Shown: positions 1 through 4,809 of the stretch, in pieces | Layout: each line of letters begins with the position of its first letter | Numbering within the stretch: the first letter of the stretch is position 1 | Made by a program: the position numbers and the translations under genes | Assembly (NCBI GenBank): GCA_003554375.1 | Contig: PWGF01000047.1 | Coordinates: forward strand, 1 to 6,695 | Direction: 5' to 3' | Length of the DNA stretch: 6,695 nucleotides | Source: Spirochaetaceae bacterium | Lineage (GTDB): Bacteria; Spirochaetota; Spirochaetia; DSM-27196; SKKC01 | Notes under the pieces: generated by a model | Databases searched by the model: none | Told to the model about the DNA's origin: nothing | Seen by the model: the letters and a program-made list of their open reading frames with translations, nothing else

Positions 1-912
1 AACTTCGACGAAGCGATCGTCGAGGGACGGTTTCCGGTGCCCGGGGAGGACGAAATCCTGATCAGTAAGTGGCTCGCCGAACGCCTCGGCGCCGAGGTTG
101 GGTTTCCGCTGACACTCACGACTCGTACCCGGGACGGCTACCGGCAGCTCATGGATCTCGACATAGTCGGCCTTTACCAGACCTCGAACCCCACGGTGGA
201 TCGCTCGCACCTCTTTTTGCCGCTCGAAACGGCGGACGAGGACCTAGAGATGCGCGGCGCGGTCACGACGATTCACCTTCGGCTTCCGGAGCAGGTCCCA
301 GGCACGGCAGACCTTGGGCCGGTGGAGCAGCTCCTTCGTGAAACCGGACGGTTTGCCGGCTTGCGCGAGAACGGCAACGGAGGGGGCGACCAGGACGCCG
401 CAACCACAGAAGATCCGGTGACGCTCCTCAGTTTCGGCCAGATGACCCAAGAGTTCGCCGAGTTCATGGAGCTGGAGCACGCCGGCTCGGATCTCATCCT
501 CTTCCTTCTGGCCATTATTGCCGTCGTGGGGATCTCCAACACGATGCTGATGGCGGTTCTGGAGCGGGAACACGAGATCGGGATGATGCGTGCGATGGGT
601 GTCCACAAGCGAGAGATTACCAGGCTGTTCTCTTATGAAGCCGCGGTAATCGGCCTTATCGGCGCGCTCGGTGGAATCGTACTCGCAAGCATCGTGAATT
701 GGTTCCTGGTGACGAACGGGGTGAACTTCGGGCAGTTCCTGGAGGGCACCGAGATGGACCTCCGGTTCGACGGAATCTTGTACGGCGTGTGGAACTACGG
801 CACCATGGTCACTGCAGCGATATTCGCGGCCGTCCTCGCGGGAGTAGTCGCCCTCATACCTACGCGCCGCATCCTGCGCCGCAAAGTCGCGGACTCACTC
901 CGGCACGGATAG
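1..912 (+). CDS. ABC transporter permease, FtsX/MacB type (5' end outside window)
   Basis: This is the C-terminal 303 residues of an inner-membrane ABC permease. The frame is open from base 1, and the GTG at 37 sits in the middle of a domain (preceded by in-frame EAIVEGRFP), so the true start is upstream. Visible residues 1-160 are the end of the periplasmic MacB_PCD-like domain, including the typical EGRFP...EILIS stretch. They contain a Gly/Asn/Asp-rich linker near residues 123-141. Three membrane segments follow, at about 163-187, 213-237 and 268-287. After the first lies the FtsX cytoplasmic coupling stretch, EREHEIGMMRAMG. The protein ends in a basic tail (PTRRILRRK...). In this family the permease converts ATP hydrolysis by a partner ATPase into periplasmic movements that extract lipoproteins, lipids or other envelope substrates. 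No ATPase is visible, so it is presumably upstream. The next gene is a paralogue 14 nt away, suggesting a heterodimer as in LolC/LolE. The substrate is unknown. Confidence 0.9.
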   Translation, partial: NFDEAIVEGRFPVPGEDEILISKWLAERLGAEVGFPLTLTTRTRDGYRQLMDLDIVGLYQTSNPTVDRSHLFLPLETADEDLEMRGAVTTIHLRLPEQVPGTADLGPVEQLLRETGRFAGLRENGNGGGDQDAATTEDPVTLLSFGQMTQEFAEFMELEHAGSDLILFLLAIIAVVGISNTMLMAVLEREHEIGMMRAMGVHKREITRLFSYEAAVIGLIGALGGIVLASIVNWFLVTNGVNFGQFLEGTEMDLRFDGILYGVWNYGTMVTAAIFAAVLAGVVALIPTRRILRRKVADSLRHG

Positions 913-913
913 G

Positions 914-922
914 GGAGGAGGT
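914..922 (+). promoter_or_regulatory. Strong Shine-Dalgarno for the second permease
   Basis: GGAGGAGGT contains the full anti-16S consensus AGGAGGT at 916-922, four bases before the ATG at 927. It fixes the start of the downstream permease and rules out the longer open frame that begins at 699 inside the preceding gene. Confidence 0.85.
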
Positions 923-926
923 ACCA

Positions 927-2153
927 ATGAAACTGGCAAAGATCGCTCTGAGAAACGTCTTCCGCAACCGGCGCCGAAGCTTCCTCTCCATGCTCGCGGT
1001 AGCGGTCGCCGCCATGGCCATGACCAACATGTTCGCGCTGCTCGAAGGCATGAAGGAGGACCTCCGTCAGAATACGTGGAACTACGAGTCCGGCGAAGTG
1101 CGGATACGAAACGCCGACTTCGACCGCTACGAGCACCTCAATCCCGTACACTACGTGGTGCCGGATTACCGCGCGCTGACCGAACAGCTTGCGGAGCTTC
1201 CGGAGGTCGGAGCCATCAGTCCACGGATCAACGTCCCCGGGATGGCCTTCCGGGGCGAGGAACAGATTTCCACGCGTGGCATCGGCGTGGACTTCGATCT
1301 GGAGGCAGAGTTCCAAGACCTTGAGGGGCTCGTCGCTCGCGGCCGCCTCCCACGCCCCGGTACGAGTGAAGCAGTGCTTGGGGCCGGTCTTGCGCGTGAG
1401 CTCAACGTGGGTATCGGCGACGCCGCTACGTTCCTTACCCAGACACGTACGCGCTCTTCGAACGCGTTCACCGTCGACATCGTCGGAATCGCCGACTTCC
1501 CGATGGGCGGACTCAACTCCTCGACCTATATCCTTCCAATTGAAGCAGCCGGACGGTATCTGCGCATGGGCGACGCGAGTAGCGAGATCCTGCTCAAGAG
1601 CTCGAGGGCCGGTACGGAGGCCCTCGAGCAAGCCGTCCACTCGCTTCTCGGTGAGCGCGGGGTCGAGGGCATGGCCGTCACCGATTGGACTCAAGTCTCG
1701 GCCGGCTACGACTATCTCCAGATGGCGGATGCCGTCTACAATATCGTCGCGCTCTTCTTCTTCGTGCTCGGATGCACCGTCATTATCAATACCACCATGA
1801 TGACGATCCACGAGCGCGTTCATGAGATCGGCACCCTGTCGGCCATGGGGATGCGCGGCGGAGAGCTGATACGCCTATTCTTCACCGAGGCGGCGTACCT
1901 CGGCATCGCGGGTTCGCTCCTCGGCACGCTCGTGGGCGTCGCCATCGCCGTTCCGCTGGGCGCTATTGGGATCGATTTCGGAGGAGCGATGGAGACGGCG
2001 GGCATGGACATGTCAAACGTGCTCCATCCGGTTGTAAACATCCGCTCGACGCTGGGTGTATTCGTCTTTTCGGCCGTCGTCGCCATGGCCGCGTCCTTCT
2101 TGCCGGCGACGCGAGCCGCGCGGCTCCGGCCCGTAGACGCGCTTCGGAAGTAG
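927..2153 (+). CDS. ABC transporter permease, FtsX/MacB (LolC/E-like) type
   Basis: This is a complete 408-residue inner-membrane permease with the four-helix FtsX/LolC/E topology. A basic N-terminus (MKLAKIALRNVFRNRRR) leads into TM1 at about 18-40. A periplasmic MacB_PCD-like domain spans about 41-267. TM2 (268-292), TM3 (320-347) and TM4 (373-395) follow, then a PATRAARLRPVDALRK tail, a common ending for this family. The coupling stretch ERVHEIGTLSAMGM follows TM2. It is paralogous to the preceding permease: both share NT-MM---ER-HEIG---AMG and RLF--EAA patterns, and both have a long TM3-TM4 loop. The start at 927 is chosen for the perfect Shine-Dalgarno and because the protein then begins like other family members. 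It probably forms a permease pair with its neighbour, driven by an ATPase not seen here. Lipoprotein or lipid extraction is likely from the LolA-like gene next door, but the exact substrate cannot be read from the sequence. Confidence 0.92.
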   Translation: MKLAKIALRNVFRNRRRSFLSMLAVAVAAMAMTNMFALLEGMKEDLRQNTWNYESGEVRIRNADFDRYEHLNPVHYVVPDYRALTEQLAELPEVGAISPRINVPGMAFRGEEQISTRGIGVDFDLEAEFQDLEGLVARGRLPRPGTSEAVLGAGLARELNVGIGDAATFLTQTRTRSSNAFTVDIVGIADFPMGGLNSSTYILPIEAAGRYLRMGDASSEILLKSSRAGTEALEQAVHSLLGERGVEGMAVTDWTQVSAGYDYLQMADAVYNIVALFFFVLGCTVIINTTMMTIHERVHEIGTLSAMGMRGGELIRLFFTEAAYLGIAGSLLGTLVGVAIAVPLGAIGIDFGGAMETAGMDMSNVLHPVVNIRSTLGVFVFSAVVAMAASFLPATRAARLRPVDALRK

Positions 2154-2183
2154 GATTCGGACCCGAGGTTAGCGACATGACTT

Positions 2184-2212
2184 TTGAAAGTAATTTTGCA
2201 AACACCTTTAAG
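2184..2212 (+). promoter_or_regulatory. Candidate sigma-70-type promoter before the LolA-like gene
   Basis: TTGAAA (2184-2189) and TTTAAG (2207-2212) are separated by exactly 17 bases. They match the -35 consensus at 5 of 6 positions and the -10 consensus at 4 of 6. They lie in a locally AT-rich patch within an otherwise GC-rich window. Initiation would fall near 2219, leaving about 30 nt before the ATG at 2252. No terminator is evident between the second permease and this site, so read-through from the permeases is also possible. The match alone is modest evidence. Confidence 0.4.
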
Positions 2213-2237
2213 AATTACGACCTATTGCAGGCGTCAC

Positions 2238-2246
2238 AAAGGAGAG
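2238..2246 (+). promoter_or_regulatory. Shine-Dalgarno deciding the start of the LolA-like gene
   Basis: AAAGGAGAG places GGAG at 2241-2244, seven bases before the ATG at 2252. An in-frame ATG at 2177 has a weaker GAGGT at 2165-2169. Starting there would put 25 polar residues in front of an already long signal-peptide n-region and would lie upstream of the candidate promoter's transcription start. The 2252 start is therefore preferred. Confidence 0.7.
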
Positions 2247-2251
2247 AAGCT

Positions 2252-3055
2252 ATGCGTACGACACGTACTTCATCGAGTCCGGCTGACCGCATCCGGTCGA
2301 GCCGACCCAAGCGGCATCGAGCGATCGTCACGGCCCTGCTGACAGTGGGACTCATCCTCACAGCCCAGAGCGCAGCGGCCCTTACCGGCCAGGAGATTAT
2401 CGAGCGATTGGACGATCAGCAGACCTTCGAAACCAGCATCATGGAAGGCCGTATGATCATAACGGACCGCTTCGGTGACCGGGTGAGCACCTTCATTGCA
2501 CACAGCGAAGGCGCCGATCGCTTCCTCGTAGAGTTCACCTCCCGCGACGAGGAGGGCCAACGTGTCCTCCGCCGTGACGATACGATCTACCTCTACTACC
2601 CCGACGCCCGCGAGACTATCGAGCTTCGGGGCTCTGCTCTGCGAGACGACCTACTCGGCTCGGACATCTCATACGAAGACATGACCGGCGGGCGCGGCCT
2701 GCTTGAAGACTACGACGCCACCCTCCTCGATGAGGTCGAGGCGGACGGCCACAACACGTACAAGGTCGAGCTCCAGGCCCGGACGACCGACGTAGCCTAT
2801 CCCAAACAAGTCTACTACGTCGACACCGAAGATTTCGTCTTGCGCAAGGCGGAGCAGTTCGCACGCGGCGGGCGGCTCCTCAAGGTAACCGAGATTCTCG
2901 AAACCCGAAGAGAAGGCGAGTACCACTACCCGGCCCACATCCGCGTCACCGACAAGACACGCGGCTCGAGCGGGACCGAGATGATCCTGGAAAACGTCCA
3001 GATCGACGTCTCGCTTCCCTCCGGCATCTTCTCACTGGAGGAGCTGACATGGTAG
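2252..3055 (+). CDS. LolA-like outer-membrane lipoprotein-sorting family protein, secreted
   Basis: This 267-residue protein has an Arg/Ser-rich n-region (1-23), a hydrophobic core (about 24-38) and a likely signal peptidase I site after AQSAAA (near residue 43). The mature part starts LTGQEIIERLDDQQT. It follows the pattern of the LolA-like 'outer membrane lipoprotein-sorting protein' family: alternating beta strands, the RDDTIYLYYPDAR segment near 108-120, and the hallmark LLGSDISYEDM at 134-144. The second half (KVELQAR, YPKQVYYVDTEDFVLRK) continues the half-barrel fold. Members of this fold bind acyl chains or lipids in a periplasmic cavity. Here it is probably a periplasmic carrier taking cargo from the permease pair upstream. 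There is no lipobox cysteine, so it should be soluble. It lacks clear identity with canonical LolA, so a cargo other than lipoproteins is possible. Its last codons overlap the start of the beta-barrel gene, which argues for coordinated production. Confidence 0.85.
   Translation: MRTTRTSSSPADRIRSSRPKRHRAIVTALLTVGLILTAQSAAALTGQEIIERLDDQQTFETSIMEGRMIITDRFGDRVSTFIAHSEGADRFLVEFTSRDEEGQRVLRRDDTIYLYYPDARETIELRGSALRDDLLGSDISYEDMTGGRGLLEDYDATLLDEVEADGHNTYKVELQARTTDVAYPKQVYYVDTEDFVLRKAEQFARGGRLLKVTEILETRREGEYHYPAHIRVTDKTRGSSGTEMILENVQIDVSLPSGIFSLEELTW
3037..3043 (+). promoter_or_regulatory. Shine-Dalgarno inside the LolA-like gene for the barrel gene
   Basis: GGAGGAG lies within the last codons of the LolA-like gene (Leu-Glu-Glu-Leu), five bases before the ATG at 3049. 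It supports 3049 as the real start of the downstream gene despite the unusual protein N-terminus that results, and points to translational coupling through the 7-nt overlap. Confidence 0.7.
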
Positions 3056-4644
3056 CGCGAAAGAAGCGGTCACCCGGCGGCGGCCGCGAGCCCGGCCGCC
3101 CTCAACCCGGCGACGCACACGCTGGCGCCGCCGGGCCGAGTCCCCGTCAGGCGGCCGGACACCTCCAGAGCAGCAGCCGCCCGCAAACCCGTGGCTGGCC
3201 GCGCGCCGGCGCCGGTAGCCAAGCACGTAGCCTGCCTCGCACGGGCGACCGCCAAGCCGCCCGTGCCCGGGCGGGCGCTCCTCGCCAACCCGGCCACCCC
3301 CGGACCGGCGCCCGCCCCGCCGCGGCCCGCCCGGCGGTCTACGCCGTCGCCTTGATCGTCCTAGCGCTTCCGTGGTTCGCTGCGCCCGCCGCCGGCGAAA
3401 CCCGCGTTCAGAGCGAGCTCGACACGCTCGCCACCCTGATGTGGAACCACTCGGAGGACGAGCTCGGGCTCATGGCCTCCTCCACGGGGCGGATCGACTT
3501 CTGGAGCCCACGGGATCCCAATGTCCAAGGGCGGCTTCAGCTCGTGGCGCATCTGGCTCAGCTCGGCCAATTCGGAGACGCGGCGGACGGCGCAGCCCCA
3601 CCGGCGAGCATCGCTCTCCTCTCGGTCCCTCGAGCGTCGATCCGATTCCGCTTTCCCGTGACCGAGCAGTACACGATGCGCATGACCGCGGGCCGCGATC
3701 GCGTATCGTGGGGGATCGGCTCACTCTTCAACGCCGGCGACCTCATCTTCGGTGCCGACGGAACCGAGGCGGCAGACTTCACCGACCCGGGTACCGACGA
3801 CATCCGTGACGAGACGCGCTGGCTGGTCACGCCATACTTCCCCGTGGGCGACCTGGGCTATCTGGAGGCCGTGGCGCTTCCGCCTCTGCCGGACCTCACG
3901 GTAACCTTCCAGGAGCACCGGGATGCCCTGGCGCAGCTGCTGGCGTCAGGCAACGGCACCGGCAACGACGCTTCCGGGGGAAACGATGCGCCGGAGAGCG
4001 ACGACGAAACCTCGGATCCGGCCGGCACCGGAGACACGACGCCCCTGCAAGCGCTCGAAGCTCCCCCCATCTCCCGGACAAGCGCGGGGGCGCGCTTCCA
4101 CAGCGCCTTCGGCCCGCTCACCGTAGAGCCCGCGTATCTCTACAGCGGAGCCGAGGAAGCCCACTACGTTGCGCTCTCCCTGCAAGGCAACCTGGAGGCG
4201 GATATCTACGCCTCGGCCCGTCTGCGCTTTGACGAGGAGACCGAGGATATCGCCACCACCCTGGAAGAAGACTCCGTCATCACCGGCGGTGCTTTCTACA
4301 CCACCACCGTCGGCTACAACCAGTCTCTGTCCGCCCGGTTGGAGGGCCTGGTTCGCCCCGGAGCGGAATGGGAGAACATCGAGCGGAGAAACGCCGAGTA
4401 CGGTCTACTCCTCTATCCGGAGATCATATGGGCGCCAACGCGTACGCTCAACGTATTCGCCCGGTCGATCGTCTCTCCTATAGACCGTTCGGCTTTCATC
4501 GCCGGCGGAGTCCAATGGAACGTCTTCCAGGGTTTTCGGATGCTGGCTTTCGGGGCCGCCCAAGCAGGCGACGATACGGCGATCTACGGCTGGGACCGGC
4601 CCGGGGGCGCAGCCGTCTCCGCGGGCTTCAGCTACCGGTTCTGA
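3049..4644 (+). CDS. Predicted outer-membrane beta-barrel protein with long basic N-terminal extension
   Basis: This 531-residue protein matches no named family that I recognise. Residues 1-95 are Arg/Pro/Gly/Ala-rich, with about 17 Arg, 2 Lys and only 3 acidic residues. A hydrophobic segment at 96-114 (VYAVALIVLALPWF) follows, then a signal-peptidase-like APAAGE. The mature part has amphipathic beta-strand character (SIRFRFPVTEQYTMRMTAGRD, ADIYASARLRFDEE, FYTTTVGYNQSLSARLEGLV, TLNVFARSIVSP). It ends in AAVSAGFSYRF, a C-terminal aromatic beta-signal of the type recognised by the Bam machinery. An acidic Gly/Asn/Asp/Thr-rich linker occupies about 300-333, probably a loop or interdomain hinge. 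The start at 3049 has a good Shine-Dalgarno. No downstream ATG or GTG keeps the hydrophobic segment, and the only TTG (3352) falls within it. Its position behind the permeases and LolA-like carrier suggests an outer-membrane terminus for the same pathway, which is inference. Confidence 0.75.
   Translation: MVARKKRSPGGGREPGRPQPGDAHAGAAGPSPRQAAGHLQSSSRPQTRGWPRAGAGSQARSLPRTGDRQAARARAGAPRQPGHPRTGARPAAARPAVYAVALIVLALPWFAAPAAGETRVQSELDTLATLMWNHSEDELGLMASSTGRIDFWSPRDPNVQGRLQLVAHLAQLGQFGDAADGAAPPASIALLSVPRASIRFRFPVTEQYTMRMTAGRDRVSWGIGSLFNAGDLIFGADGTEAADFTDPGTDDIRDETRWLVTPYFPVGDLGYLEAVALPPLPDLTVTFQEHRDALAQLLASGNGTGNDASGGNDAPESDDETSDPAGTGDTTPLQALEAPPISRTSAGARFHSAFGPLTVEPAYLYSGAEEAHYVALSLQGNLEADIYASARLRFDEETEDIATTLEEDSVITGGAFYTTTVGYNQSLSARLEGLVRPGAEWENIERRNAEYGLLLYPEIIWAPTRTLNVFARSIVSPIDRSAFIAGGVQWNVFQGFRMLAFGAAQAGDDTAIYGWDRPGGAAVSAGFSYRF
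3052..3333 (+). other. Extremely GC-rich segment encoding the basic low-complexity N-terminus
   Basis: This is codons 2-95 of the barrel gene. It is visibly richer in G and C than the flanking coding DNA because it is built mainly of Arg, Pro, Gly and Ala codons. Loose R-x-G-A units recur (RAGAG, RARAGAPR, RTGARP), but there is no exact tandem repeat. Apart from Trp50 it lacks aromatic residues, and it should be intrinsically disordered. Several other frames are also open across it, as expected from composition, and none looks like a better protein. Confidence 0.6.
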
Positions 4645-4648
4645 AGCC
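4624..4648 (+). terminator. Perfect 8-bp hairpin spanning the stop codon of the barrel gene
   Basis: GGCTTCAG (4624-4631) and CTGAAGCC (4641-4648) are exact inverted complements around a 9-base loop. The TGA stop (4642-4644) lies in the right arm and the loop holds the ACCGGT palindrome. No T-run follows, so this is not a canonical intrinsic terminator. It may be a 3'-end stabiliser, a factor-assisted terminator, or a coincidence of the codons for the final F-S-Y-R-F. Confidence 0.35.
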
Positions 4649-4748
4649 GGACGGCGAAGTGCCGGCGCTCCGGGCCCGCATTACCGGGGGCTGACGCTTG
4701 CGAGGCCTCCGCTCGCCGGCCGGGCACGAACCCTTGCGCCACCGGATC

Positions 4749-4765
4749 CCGGGGGCAGGCCCCGG
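4749..4765. terminator. GC-rich hairpin in the convergent intergenic region
   Basis: CCGGGG (4749-4754) pairs with CCCCGG (4760-4765) around a 5-base GCAGG loop. It sits between the barrel gene and the converging ppk1 gene, where a bidirectional terminator is expected. No T- or A-tract flanks it on either side, so intrinsic termination is not demonstrated. Confidence 0.3.
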
Positions 4766-4776
4766 AGCGCTTCCTG

Positions 4777-4803
4777 CGGCGGCCGATGCCGCGCGCGCCG
4801 CCG
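4777..4803. terminator. Second GC-rich hairpin, just past the ppk1 stop
   Basis: CGGCGGC (4777-4783) pairs with GCCGCCG (4797-4803) around a 13-base loop. A competing smaller stem, GCGGC (4776-4780) with GCCGC (4788-4792), overlaps it. The structure begins 7 bases past the ppk1 stop codon on the minus strand. There is no T-tract, and such stems arise easily in DNA this GC-rich. Confidence 0.25.
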
Positions 4804-4809
4804 GAGCGT

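Noticed and set aside
37..39. GTG as the start of the first permease
   Set aside because: The open frame continues to base 1 with family-typical sequence before the GTG, and no Shine-Dalgarno precedes it. The gene is simply cut by the window edge.
699..926. 76 extra N-terminal codons for the second permease
   Set aside because: They overlap the end of the first permease in another frame, look like shadow translation, and the perfect Shine-Dalgarno sits before 927.
795..1823. Long minus-strand open frame opposite the permeases
   Set aside because: It has no recognisable domain and is the shadow of a strongly supported permease on the + strand in GC-rich DNA.
3079..3100. Inverted repeat GGCGGCC / GGCCGCC with 8-base loop near the barrel gene start
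   Set aside because: A 7-bp pure G/C stem is expected by chance in a segment this GC-rich, and it is not placed to cover the Shine-Dalgarno or ATG.
4762..4808. Direct repeat CCGGAGCG at 4762-4769 and 4801-4808
   Set aside because: Two copies of an 8-base GC-rich word do not suggest a mobile element or a CRISPR array, and there is no other supporting structure.
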